Of a stretch of 64,000 nucleotides of DNA, positions 55,375 to 64,000 are shown in pieces. The stretch comes from an uncultured Pseudoalteromonas sp. (lineage in GTDB: Bacteria > Pseudomonadota > Gammaproteobacteria > Enterobacterales > Alteromonadaceae): contig CANLRB010000020.1 in NCBI GenBank assembly GCA_947493455.1, positions 1-64,000 on the forward strand. The letters are read 5' to 3'. The position numbers and the translations under genes were made by a program. Under the pieces are notes generated by a model. That model did no database searches. It was given only the letters and a program-made list of their open reading frames with translations, and had not been told where the DNA came from. Every line of letters begins with the position of its first letter. The stretch's first letter is position 1.

Positions 55375-57918
55375 TTACTCACACGAAATCGTTGCCATGT
55401 TTCCATGATTTGGAGCAAAGTGGATATCACTAATCGAAATGGTTGCTCTACCACTTGTTGAAATGGCGAATGGCATAATGACTTGGCTATAAATCAAACC
55501 TTGATTTGCAAAACACTTTAAGTCTATTGATAACTCTTGCCACTGTGTATCCGGTAATTTATTTACCTCTTCAGTAATATCAACATTGGCGCTACAGCTC
55601 CTCTGCCGATCTCCTTCACTTTCACAGTGGCTCGAAATAATTAATGGCTTTTCCGCCCGCCCATCTCGCATTAATTTAAAAACTAAAGCTGCGTTTAGAG
55701 CTTGCATAGAAGATAAGTCTTCCCTAAACCAATTCTTACTCACAATCTCCATACCCGCATTTTCTTTACCATTCCAAAAAAGTTTAAAAGCATCTTCTTG
55801 GATATGTCGGTCAATAGTTCGATACTCAAGACCATTTAATGCGACACTACTAGAGATTACCGATTGCCTGTCTTCACCAGAAAACAATCCCATATGCCAA
55901 GGCGATTCAACTTTACCTTTAAAGATATAGCGAAGTCCTTCTAAATTTGCGTCTAATTCAACTTTCTCATTTAACGAGTTAGTGAGTACAGAATCATCAC
56001 CATACTGAAGACCAAATCCGTATGGCAATAGGGGTGCGTAGTCTTTATCAAATCGATTGACGGGCTCGCTAGAGTGATTTGGCCATGAAAACGACAACTT
56101 ACCTTTAAAATCATTTTGTATATTGCCAGCTTGATCTCTCAAAATCACATCAGCAACGGCATCACCTTCGGATCCAGGAAGCCAAGCTGCTACAAAGGCA
56201 TCACTGGCATTTAACTCTGGGTTAACCCATAATGGACGGCCACTAATAAAAATAGAAACAACGGGAATACCTTGCCCTTTAAGCTTTTGAAGTAATGCGA
56301 GGTCTCGCTTATTACCTTGCTGATAAACTAAGTTTTCTCTATCACCATGTCCTTCTGCATATGGCTCTTCCCCAAAGACGACTATCGCTACGTCCGGTTT
56401 CTTGTCGAAACTGCCATCCTCACTTAATATGACGCTTCCTCCAGCCTCTTTGATCTGCTTAGCGAAACCATCGTAAATAGACGTCCCTCCTGGAAAGTCG
56501 CTATTTTCATTATTGGTTCCCTGCCAGGTAATTGTCCAACCACCTGATTGTTTGCCAATATTATTTGCCGCATCGCCCGCTATTAAAAAATGTTGACGAG
56601 GCGACAGAGGAAGTATCTGATTATTCTTAAGCAATACTAACGACTCACGTACCGCTTTTTTTGCCACTTTCCGGTGTTTAGGGTGACCAATCAAATCCGT
56701 CCTATTAGCATATGGACGTTGTGCTGGACTCACCTTATCAAATATACCCGCACGAAATTTTACTCGAAGAATACGTGTCACAGCATCATCAATACGTGAG
56801 ATTGGAATTATTCCTAACTTTACTTGCCTAATTGTGTTTTCCATTAACGGCTTCCATGCAGAAGTCGGGACCATATAAACATCAAGACCAGCATTTACCG
56901 CTTGTGGGCAATCATCATTGCTGCAACCTAGAATTTGCCCATGTCCATTCCAGTCGCCCACGACAAAGCCGTCAAACCCCATTTTTTTCTTTAACACATC
57001 GGTCAGTAAATATTTGCTACCATGAATTTTTTTGCCATTCCAGCTATTAAAGGAAGCCATTACCGTTTGCGCGCCGGCTGTCAGCGCACCAATATACCCT
57101 TGCGCATGAATATCGAGTAAACTCTGCTCCGAATCAATGTTGTCTCCTTGATCGTCGCCTTTCACGGTGCCACCATCACCAACAAAGTGTTTTACAGTAC
57201 TAATTACGCGATCATCTCCCAAAAAGTTATCACCTTGCTTACCTTGCAACCCATGTACAATAGCCGCAGCATATTTTCTAACAATTTCAGGGTCTTCTGA
57301 ATAACCTTCATATGTACGTCCCCAGCGGTCATCTCGCACTGTTGCTACAGTGGGCGCAAACACCCAATCAATGCCAGTCGCCATGACTTCCTTCGCCGTA
57401 ATTTCGGCAATTTCCACAAGTAAATCCGGATTATTGGCCGCTCCTAAGCCAATGTTATGAGGAAATAAAGTGGCACCAATTACGTTATTATGGCCATGAA
57501 CAGCATCTGTCCCCCACATGGTCGGAATATTAATCCCGTCCAATGAGTCATCAACCGACGCTTGATACATTGCTTCAGCTAAATCGACCCAATCTTGAAT
57601 ACTCGAATGTTTATTATTATTTGGAAACGCCCCGCCTCCGTTAAGATATGAGCCAAAACCATATCGCCGCATATCCTCTACGGTAATATCTCGAATTTCT
57701 GGCTGAATCATTTGAGCGACTTTTTGCTCTAATGTCATTTTAGAAAGTAGCTCTGAAACCTTGTTCTCTATCTCAAGATCTTGCTTTACCTCTGAATTTA
57801 TTTTTGGCCAAACAACTCGGTTCGTTTTTTCTTCTCGTTTAAAATCAGTTGGGTTTGTGCATGATGCGACCAAAGTTGTCACCATAATCGCAGTCAGTGT
57901 TTTTTGAATACGTTTCAT
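55375..57918 (-). CDS. GH3 exo-beta-glucanase / beta-glucosidase lipoprotein (ExoP-like)
   Basis: The 847-residue lipoprotein (LVASC, Cys20) has glycoside hydrolase family 3 N- and C-terminal domains. The catalytic nucleophile Asp is in GFVVGDWNGHG, and substrate-binding KHFVGDGGTVKGDDQGDN is present. A C-terminal extension of about 200 residues resembles the carbohydrate-binding tail of exo-1,3/1,4-beta-glucanases such as Pseudoalteromonas ExoP. It cleaves glucose from the non-reducing ends of beta-glucans and oligosaccharides, probably in the periplasm or at the outer membrane. It starts one base after the MFS stop and ends two bases before glk, forming a coupled operon. Confidence 0.94.
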   Translation of the reverse strand: MKRIQKTLTAIMVTTLVASCTNPTDFKREEKTNRVVWPKINSEVKQDLEIENKVSELLSKMTLEQKVAQMIQPEIRDITVEDMRRYGFGSYLNGGGAFPNNNKHSSIQDWVDLAEAMYQASVDDSLDGINIPTMWGTDAVHGHNNVIGATLFPHNIGLGAANNPDLLVEIAEITAKEVMATGIDWVFAPTVATVRDDRWGRTYEGYSEDPEIVRKYAAAIVHGLQGKQGDNFLGDDRVISTVKHFVGDGGTVKGDDQGDNIDSEQSLLDIHAQGYIGALTAGAQTVMASFNSWNGKKIHGSKYLLTDVLKKKMGFDGFVVGDWNGHGQILGCSNDDCPQAVNAGLDVYMVPTSAWKPLMENTIRQVKLGIIPISRIDDAVTRILRVKFRAGIFDKVSPAQRPYANRTDLIGHPKHRKVAKKAVRESLVLLKNNQILPLSPRQHFLIAGDAANNIGKQSGGWTITWQGTNNENSDFPGGTSIYDGFAKQIKEAGGSVILSEDGSFDKKPDVAIVVFGEEPYAEGHGDRENLVYQQGNKRDLALLQKLKGQGIPVVSIFISGRPLWVNPELNASDAFVAAWLPGSEGDAVADVILRDQAGNIQNDFKGKLSFSWPNHSSEPVNRFDKDYAPLLPYGFGLQYGDDSVLTNSLNEKVELDANLEGLRYIFKGKVESPWHMGLFSGEDRQSVISSSVALNGLEYRTIDRHIQEDAFKLFWNGKENAGMEIVSKNWFREDLSSMQALNAALVFKLMRDGRAEKPLIISSHCESEGDRQRSCSANVDITEEVNKLPDTQWQELSIDLKCFANQGLIYSQVIMPFAISTSGRATISISDIHFAPNHGNMATISCE

Positions 57919-57919
57919 T

Positions 57920-59170
57920 TTACTGCTTCTCCAATGGTAGATTTCTAGGTTTGTGGCCTTTTAGACCAAAGTACCCTATGAATATGTAACAAACCGCCGG
58001 TAATAAAAATGAAAGCTGCACACCAACGAAGTCCGCTAATATGCCTTGGAATAATGGTAATATTGCTCCACCAACAATCGCTAAGCAAAGTAGGCCTGCA
58101 CCATGACTTGCAGCATTACCTAATTTATTAATAGCTAAACTAAAAATCGTTGGAAACATAATAGAATTGCATAAGCCAACCGCTAGAATCGACCATTTTG
58201 CCAACTGTCCGCTTGAGAAAATAGCAATCATCAATAATGCAATCGCCATCATAGAGTTAAATAAAAGAACGTGGCCCGCTTCAACTCTTTGCATAACCGC
58301 CGCGCCAATGAAACGACCTATCATCGCCCCTCCCCAATAATATGCGATCAATTTTGCCGCTTGTGCTTCATTTAAACCTGCGATTGCAGGGTCGTGCAGA
58401 AAATTAACTAAAAAGCTACCGATAGCGACCTCAGCGCCTACATATAAAAAGATGCCTATCGCTCCCAATTTTAAATGAGAGTGTTGTAATGCAGTTTTTA
58501 TCGAAGGTGGCGACTGCTCAGTCTGTTCCAAACTAGGTAATTTAATAAACGTAAATACGACTGCCAACACGAGTAAGGTAAGTGCCAAAAGTAGATAAGG
58601 CATTTGTACTGCCGTAGCGTCTGATTGAACAGCTGCATTGGCCTCAGAAAAGATAAGCCAAGCCCCAAAAAAAGGCGCTACCGTAGTGCCAAGCGAATTA
58701 AATGCCTGTGTCATTGTTAACCGAGATGAGGCTGTTTTAGCTGGCCCGAGTGCACTTACAAACGGGTTGGCTGAGACTTGTAAAATAGTAATCCCAGCAG
58801 CGAGCACAAATAACGCCCCTAAAAACAAAGCATAAGTACCTAAAGAGGCTGCAGGATAAAACAAAAAGCAACCAATACTAGCTATCATAAGACCTGTAAT
58901 AATTCCTTTCTTAAAACCAATTTTACTAACTAAATTACCTGCTGGAATCGACACAATAAAATAAGCGCCAAAAAAGCAAAATTGTACCAGCATAGCCTGA
59001 GTATAAGAGAGGGAGAATGCATTCTTTAGATAAGGTATTAGAATATCATTTAAGCAAGTAATAAAACCCCACATAAAAAACAACGTAGTTAAAATGATCA
59101 TCGCAAAGATATTATTTTGCGGATGTTCAACTTGATTATTAGCATCAAAAGTGCCGATTGAGCTTGCCAT
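57920..59170 (-). CDS. MFS sugar transporter (FucP/GluP-like)
   Basis: A 416-residue inner-membrane permease with 12 helices, of the fucose/glucose/galactose:H+ symporter group. Hallmarks are [57 protein letters not shown] and [16 protein letters not shown]. It would import the glucose set free by the GH3 enzyme. GGAAGA precedes the ATG, and the gene is coupled to GH3 and glk downstream. Confidence 0.92.
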   Translation of the reverse strand: MASSIGTFDANNQVEHPQNNIFAMIILTTLFFMWGFITCLNDILIPYLKNAFSLSYTQAMLVQFCFFGAYFIVSIPAGNLVSKIGFKKGIITGLMIASIGCFLFYPAASLGTYALFLGALFVLAAGITILQVSANPFVSALGPAKTASSRLTMTQAFNSLGTTVAPFFGAWLIFSEANAAVQSDATAVQMPYLLLALTLLVLAVVFTFIKLPSLEQTEQSPPSIKTALQHSHLKLGAIGIFLYVGAEVAIGSFLVNFLHDPAIAGLNEAQAAKLIAYYWGGAMIGRFIGAAVMQRVEAGHVLLFNSMMAIALLMIAIFSSGQLAKWSILAVGLCNSIMFPTIFSLAINKLGNAASHGAGLLCLAIVGGAILPLFQGILADFVGVQLSFLLPAVCYIFIGYFGLKGHKPRNLPLEKQ

Positions 59171-59249
59171 AGTTATCTTCCAGCATGCCGGACCTTGAGC
59201 GCCAGTGTTTAATGACTACCAGCACCAAAGTAATTATTAAGTGTGAACC

Positions 59250-59272
59250 GCTTGCCTTTCATTAAGGCAAGC
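59250..59272 (-). terminator. Hairpin between TBDR and MFS genes
   Basis: GCTTGCCTT (59250-59258) pairs perfectly with AAGGCAAGC (59264-59272). No T-run follows on the minus strand, so it is more likely a partial terminator or an mRNA-stabilising hairpin setting receptor expression above that of the downstream genes. Confidence 0.5.
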
Positions 59273-59285
59273 ACCTATTTTTGAA

Positions 59286-62243
59286 TTAATTGAACGAGTA
59301 CCGAACACCTAAGGCATAACGGGGACCATACTGTCGCGCATATAAAAACTGGCGTTCATAACGGCCGTATGCTTGTTCTGTTTCATTATTGAGATTCAGT
59401 CCTTCAAAAAAAACTGTCACTTGATCTGTCACATCGTAGTTAACACTCATATCAAGCTGTTTGAATTCTTTTGGATTCTGCGGAGGGTTATCCGAAGATC
59501 CTTGATCTTGGCCAACACCAAGTAAAAAATCTTCGCGCCATGCGTAAGTAAACTTTACTGACAAGCCATCTTTTTCATAGAATGCTTGAATGTTTGCAGA
59601 GTCACTTAAGCCTTCTAAAGGTGTTTGTTGATCTAAACTATTAGCGTTAAACTCAACATCACCATTAACTGTTGTAACATTGACGCCAAAACCAAAACCT
59701 GACTCACCAAACAAATGTTGCAGCGCTATTTCAAATCCATCTACGTTTTTAACATCAGGTGCATTAAACGGCTGTCGTATATCCCAAACCATTAGCGGAT
59801 CATCGGCACTTGGTGTGATATAACCTTGCTCATTAATAGTGGCACCATTAGCCTGCATTTGAGCAAATATTGCATCATTTGTAGCTTGTTCGCCTCGCGC
59901 TTCAATATCGGCAACCGCTTGATTCCATCGAGGACCGTTGTATATGTCGTTAAAGCCTTCAATTGATGTTGAAACAATTTGACTGCCGATAAAGTTTTTC
60001 ACGGATTTGTCGTAATAACCGATTGACGCATAACTACCTTCTGCGTAGTACCATTCAAGGCTTAAGTCAAAATTTGTCGATTCGAATGGTTGTAAATTTG
60101 TATTTCCTTCGCTGCCACTTCTTGAGCCTATTTTTGGACTGCCAGATAAACTTCGCCCTCCAGCTAAGTCACCTAATGGTGCTCTGGTAATTGTTTTTCC
60201 CCACGAAACGCGAGAAACCAAATCATCCGTTAAATCAACTCGAATATCTAACATAGGAAGAAACACGTCGTGTTCCCCCGTCAACGAAAGTGTATTATCT
60301 TCACCAGGCAAATATTGTGTGTGCCATTCACTGCCTCCTTTCCACCAAACAGCCGTTGGCACTTGTTGAAGAACACGACTCGTAACATCTGTTTCTTCAT
60401 AGCGAAGACCTGCATTAACCTGAACTGGGTAATCAGCGACATCAAATTCCCAAAAACTAGACAGATAAACACTCGTTGTTTTTTCTAATACAGAACTCTT
60501 AGAAAAAGTCCCCATATCGTGATACGCCGTTGTAGCAAAATAATCATCGCCACCTAATAGCTCATTTGTTAAAAATGCCTGTGAACGTGCAACCACTTCA
60601 TCAAAGTTAAAGGTATAGTAATAATGGGGGTTTAAGGCGCTTCCGCCACCAGCAAAAGCATCTAAAAAGTCACTTGTATCGTGTCTTGTAAACATGCCAT
60701 CAGGGAACATTTCGGGCCATGAGGGGTTAAACAAAAACCCGCCGATCAAACCACTCCACGCGATAGAGCCTCCCATTTCCTGTTCAGTGTGTGCGATTCC
60801 AAATTTAACATTAACTAAGCCGATCTCGTCGTAATAAGCATCCCATAACCCATCTAGTTGAAGTTGCTTTACATTTGTTTCTCCCGGAGAATGAACAAAT
60901 TGGCTGAAGTGAGAATCAATTTCGCTTGCCAATAGTTCATTACTACCGTTTTTCCATAGAATCTCTGCGTGAGGAACTTCCCCATTTCTAAAATCATAAA
61001 TTTTAGTAGTTAATTGATCCGAGCCAAGTACCAACGAACCGCTACTGCCTAGCCCTTTGTCAGCTCCATTATCGGTTTCACTTTGAGAATCGTGAAAATC
61101 CAATGTAAGAGCCAAGGAATCTGTGATCTGCCAATCAAAATTGAACCCAATAGAACGCTCAGTGACCTCAGTCGTCTCACGCGAAGCCGTAAAAGAGCCA
61201 TCATTACCACTAATATCAGCGTAAACAACCGTACCGTTGTCATCGATTTCATAGGCATTGATATTGCCACCAAAATCATTCCACATACCCCAGCTAATCC
61301 CATTCATGCCGGTTACAGCTTTCGTTCCGACATAATCTACAGTGAAGAGCATCGCGTCGTTAGGGGAAAATTGAAAAACGGCATGACCATTCGTTCTTTC
61401 ACGTTGGAAATCATTAATGCCATAGTTCATATCACGAGGAAAAAAGTGATTGCCAATTCGTTTACCATTTTCATCGACAGGTCGATGATCAATGACTTTG
61501 CTTTCATCTAGGTTGGTAGGTAAATCGACATTTGCCAACCACCCTTGAATACTCGCACTTTGTTGCTGAAAGTCTCTTCGATGGTGATTCACAGATAGTG
61601 AAAAACCGATCGTCTCATCTAAAAACGCATTCGAATAAATTGCAGAAAACTCTGGCGTTACGTCATCTCCTGCGACATTTGATGAATCATGAATTGCTTT
61701 TGCAGATAAAGAAATTTTCTTGGTAGCACTATCGAGTGGCTTAGACGTCACAATATTGACCGTCGCACCTAATCCACCTGTTGGATTATCGGCACGAGCT
61801 GTTTTATACAGCTCCAGTGCAGAAACACCATCTGATGATAAATTTTCAAAACTATATGAACGCGAATTCCCTGTACCAGGCATTTGACGGCCGTTTAATG
61901 TTACAAGGTTAAATTGTGGTCCAAAACCACGTACAGTGATTTGGCTTCCTTCGCCATTGGTTCGACTAATTGAAACCCCGGTTATTCGTTGCAAAGATTC
62001 AGCCAAATTAGTATCGGGAAATTTCCCCATTTCCTCAGCTGAAATTGCATCAACAACACCTGACATCTCCCTTTTTACATTCATCGACCGAATTAAACTG
62101 CCCTTAATCCCTCTTACTTCGATAACCTCAACTTCTTTTTCTTTATCAAGCTCGTCGGCTTGTACAACTAGCGCACAACTAGTACCTAACATCACACTGA
62201 CATAAAGCGCGATCTTTGATTGTTGGAATTTAAATGTATTCAT
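59286..62243 (-). CDS. TonB-dependent receptor for beta-glucan oligosaccharides (predicted)
   Basis: A 985-residue receptor of the large Xanthomonas/Caulobacter-type group (TIGR01782-like). It has signal peptide (to VVQAD), TonB-box-like VIEVRGIKGSLIRSM, plug with FPDTNLAESLQRITGVSISR, QITVRGFGPQFNLVTLNGRQMP and barrel ending in GVRYSFN. Such receptors import oligosaccharides across the outer membrane. It lies between a carbohydrate-binding-like protein and a sugar permease/GH3 pair, which supports beta-glucan oligosaccharides as ligand. AGGG precedes the ATG. Confidence 0.92.
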   Translation of the reverse strand: MNTFKFQQSKIALYVSVMLGTSCALVVQADELDKEKEVEVIEVRGIKGSLIRSMNVKREMSGVVDAISAEEMGKFPDTNLAESLQRITGVSISRTNGEGSQITVRGFGPQFNLVTLNGRQMPGTGNSRSYSFENLSSDGVSALELYKTARADNPTGGLGATVNIVTSKPLDSATKKISLSAKAIHDSSNVAGDDVTPEFSAIYSNAFLDETIGFSLSVNHHRRDFQQQSASIQGWLANVDLPTNLDESKVIDHRPVDENGKRIGNHFFPRDMNYGINDFQRERTNGHAVFQFSPNDAMLFTVDYVGTKAVTGMNGISWGMWNDFGGNINAYEIDDNGTVVYADISGNDGSFTASRETTEVTERSIGFNFDWQITDSLALTLDFHDSQSETDNGADKGLGSSGSLVLGSDQLTTKIYDFRNGEVPHAEILWKNGSNELLASEIDSHFSQFVHSPGETNVKQLQLDGLWDAYYDEIGLVNVKFGIAHTEQEMGGSIAWSGLIGGFLFNPSWPEMFPDGMFTRHDTSDFLDAFAGGGSALNPHYYYTFNFDEVVARSQAFLTNELLGGDDYFATTAYHDMGTFSKSSVLEKTTSVYLSSFWEFDVADYPVQVNAGLRYEETDVTSRVLQQVPTAVWWKGGSEWHTQYLPGEDNTLSLTGEHDVFLPMLDIRVDLTDDLVSRVSWGKTITRAPLGDLAGGRSLSGSPKIGSRSGSEGNTNLQPFESTNFDLSLEWYYAEGSYASIGYYDKSVKNFIGSQIVSTSIEGFNDIYNGPRWNQAVADIEARGEQATNDAIFAQMQANGATINEQGYITPSADDPLMVWDIRQPFNAPDVKNVDGFEIALQHLFGESGFGFGVNVTTVNGDVEFNANSLDQQTPLEGLSDSANIQAFYEKDGLSVKFTYAWREDFLLGVGQDQGSSDNPPQNPKEFKQLDMSVNYDVTDQVTVFFEGLNLNNETEQAYGRYERQFLYARQYGPRYALGVRYSFN

Positions 62244-62272
62244 AATGACCCTACTAAAAAATGCTCAATGAG

Positions 62273-62292
62273 GAGCGTGAACAGCCACGCTC
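62273..62292 (-). terminator. Hairpin between carbohydrate-binding and TBDR genes
   Basis: GAGCGTG (62273-62279) pairs with CACGCTC (62286-62292). On the minus strand ATTTTTTAG follows 10 bases later, so partial termination is possible before the receptor gene. Confidence 0.45.
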
Positions 62293-62309
62293 ATTCTTCT
62301 CGGTAAGTT

Positions 62310-63865
62310 TTAAGGCGCTTTTATCATCACGTTGTCTACGCGATACACAGCACCCTCTCCAGCTCCCCAAGTAGGGAAAAACATCAAAATATCAATAGCA
62401 CTAATATCTAATCCTGCATCCGATAAATCTTTTAACGAGTACGTGTAAGTTTGCCATTCTCCGACCACAGGTTTTTCACCTTCTCGGCTATCTTCTAACG
62501 CAAACTCAGCAAAGGAAGCCGCTTCCAAAGATTCAATTTTAAACATCCATCGAGCATCAGCATTAGCTGGCGCAGACACAACTTTGACTTCAAATTGAAC
62601 AACACCACGTTCATAAAGTGATGATGCATCAATAAAATGACCATCTTCGGCAAATAAACCTAATACCGTGGGCTGCTCTCCAACCTTGAACTCAATTGTC
62701 ATCCCATGCGACGTATCATCATTTTCAATTGTGGGTGTAGAACCCCCACAGCAATCCCAAAGCATCCACTTGTCTTTAACGGTGTCGGAAAATAAGATTT
62801 GCCCAGTAAATCCCTCTGACGCATTTGGATCATATATCTTTACATTATCAACACGATAAATGGCTCCAGCCCCTTGACCCCATGCGGGAAAAATCATCAG
62901 CACATCAATTGCGCTCACATCAAGACCTGCATTAGCTAAATCAGCCAGTTTAAAAGTATATTTTTGCCATTCGCCGACACTCGGTACTGAATTCTCCTCA
63001 CTACTTGATAACTCAACTTCCGCGAAAGTCTCAGCGCCGACCGACTCAACTTTAAATAGCCAAGGAGCATCAGCAGAATCTGGCGCATTGACAACTTTCA
63101 TTTCAAATTCAATAACGCCATTCGAAAGAATAGGGGTTGCATCAAACGGACTAACAGTACCTCCTTCCAAAATATTATCAGCGCGCGAAATAAAACCCAT
63201 TACGGTTGGCGTATCACCGATGACAAACTCAGCAACATTGCCATGAATGTCATCGTCAATTTCCACTGTCGGTGTCGAGCCACCGCAACAGTCCCACATC
63301 GGCCAGCTTGGATTTTGCTGATTCACAAAGACATCCAATTTAGGTGAAACCATCTCTGTCGCTATTTTCATGTTCGTAATACGATACTGCGCTCCTTCAC
63401 CTAATCCCCAAGCAGGGAAAATCATTACGACATCGATTGCGCTTAAATCCAATCCGCCATCAGCAAGCGCTTGTAAAGAAAAATTAAACCTTTGCCATTC
63501 TCCTACAATCGGCAAAACACCGTCAGTATTAGCAGATAAAGGTATTTCAAGAGCCGTCGAGCCTTCAGAACTTTCTACTTTTAGCATCCATGTTGCATCA
63601 ACATTATTTGGCGGTGTAATAATTCTCATGTCAAAACTCAGCTTGCCAGCCTCTACAATCGGTGATGCATCAAAAGGTGACGCTTTGCCCAACTCATCGG
63701 TAATAAAAGCGTCTCGACTGATAAATCCGTTGACTGTTGGTGTTGCACCTACGACGAACTCGACGACATTACCATTGCTCTCATCTTCAACAATTTGTGG
63801 AGTAGAACCTCCACAACAATCCCATGCGGGCCAATTAGGGTTGTAGTCTCCGTCAAAAATAATTA
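62310..63865 (-). repeat. Three tandem ~535-bp coding repeats
   Basis: The WDCCGGSTP motif recurs with spacings of roughly 528 and 537 bp, and each repeat ends with a VDNVKI-like or ITNMKI strand. Repeats 1 and 2 look more alike in their FDA(S/T)PI segment than either does to repeat 3. Confidence 0.8.
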
Positions 63866-64000
63866 AATTTTGCGCAGTGCCCACGGACGGAGGCGAAGGA
63901 ATTGGCGCTTTGCCTTCTACTAAAGCATCCTCTACCGAGTCATAACCCGCGCGAATTGTTTCGCATCCTTTTCCTGTATCGACGTTTTGTTGGCATTGAT
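62310..64000 (-). CDS. Triplicated carbohydrate-binding-like protein (5' end outside window)
   Basis: The reading frame stays open to the right edge of the window, so the start lies beyond 64000 and a GTG at 63884 is not its true beginning. The visible part (about 562 residues) has a Cys-containing lead-in, a P-rich linker (PIPSPPS) and three tandem repeats of about 177-180 residues. Each begins with WDCCGGSTP (near 63824, 63296 and 62759) and contains FDA-P (first two repeats), VGEWQ and YRVDN/YRITN patterns. They look like jelly-roll carbohydrate-binding domains. The missing N-terminus could be a GH16-type laminarinase or a binding lipoprotein. It heads the TBDR/MFS/GH3/glk unit. Confidence 0.8.
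   Translation of the reverse strand, partial: QCQQNVDTGKGCETIRAGYDSVEDALVEGKAPIPSPPSVGTAQNLIIFDGDYNPNWPAWDCCGGSTPQIVEDESNGNVVEFVVGATPTVNGFISRDAFITDELGKASPFDASPIVEAGKLSFDMRIITPPNNVDATWMLKVESSEGSTALEIPLSANTDGVLPIVGEWQRFNFSLQALADGGLDLSAIDVVMIFPAWGLGEGAQYRITNMKIATEMVSPKLDVFVNQQNPSWPMWDCCGGSTPTVEIDDDIHGNVAEFVIGDTPTVMGFISRADNILEGGTVSPFDATPILSNGVIEFEMKVVNAPDSADAPWLFKVESVGAETFAEVELSSSEENSVPSVGEWQKYTFKLADLANAGLDVSAIDVLMIFPAWGQGAGAIYRVDNVKIYDPNASEGFTGQILFSDTVKDKWMLWDCCGGSTPTIENDDTSHGMTIEFKVGEQPTVLGLFAEDGHFIDASSLYERGVVQFEVKVVSAPANADARWMFKIESLEAASFAEFALEDSREGEKPVVGEWQTYTYSLKDLSDAGLDISAIDILMFFPTWGAGEGAVYRVDNVMIKAP

Noticed and set aside
1-64000. CRISPR arrays, insertion sequences, integrons, rRNA
   Set aside because: No regularly spaced repeats, transposase or integrase motifs, or rRNA-like sequence were seen on either strand.

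Overview
The window is AT-rich gammaproteobacterial chromosome. The order mutH | rppH-ptsP-(TSUP permease)-lgt-thyA matches the enterobacterial/alteromonad housekeeping block. A GH3 exo-beta-glucanase of the marine ExoP type, several large TonB-dependent receptors (TBDRs) and many secreted hydrolases point to a marine Alteromonadales bacterium, most likely Pseudoalteromonas or a close relative. The family assignment is inference; no rRNA or other decisive marker is present. No CRISPR array, insertion sequence, integrase or phage gene was recognised.

Region 1 (0.3-25 kb) is accessory and rich in envelope proteins. It holds a membrane-bound CadC-like regulator with a TolB-like propeller, divergent from a metallo-beta-lactamase-fold protein lacking most metal ligands. 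A secreted amidohydrolase follows. Two paralogous secreted proteins (sulfatase-modifying-factor domain + FnIII + beta-sandwich), one broken by a stop, flank a membrane-anchored serine hydrolase. Then come a DJ-1/PfpI protein without its cysteine, two OmpR-type two-component systems each next to putative targets, further serine hydrolases (one a clear pseudogene), an alpha/beta hydrolase behind a MerR-type promoter, and a retropepsin-like PDZ lipoprotein.

Region 2 (25-39 kb) is a sensing and uptake region. A TBDR, a YfiR-domain hybrid histidine kinase and an HD-GYP response regulator form one probable unit. Next is the most unusual gene of the window (31134-32540): a TctC/Bug-type periplasmic binding domain, a transmembrane helix, a coiled coil and a cytoplasmic LuxR-type DNA-binding domain in one polypeptide. 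It lies beside a tripartite tricarboxylate transporter (TTT) made of TctA and a TctC-TctB fusion, and a divergent TBDR. Together they look like a self-contained ligand sensing and uptake module. A perfect 12-bp inverted repeat lies in the divergent promoter region.

Region 3 (39-45 kb) holds an RND efflux pump and its adaptor, divergent from a TetR repressor with two palindromic operators, a small remnant of a histidine-kinase ATPase domain, and a cyclase-family protein.

Region 4 (45-54.4 kb) is core genome: tRNA-Arg(CCT), three tandem FlgO-family lipoproteins, galU, thyA, lgt, a TSUP permease, ptsP, rppH and divergent mutH.

Region 5 (54.4-64 kb) is a beta-glucan (laminarin/cellodextrin-like) utilisation operon on the minus strand: a triplicated carbohydrate-binding-like protein running off the window, TBDR, MFS sugar transporter, GH3 lipoprotein and glucokinase. 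It describes a route from surface capture through hydrolysis to glucose-6-phosphate.
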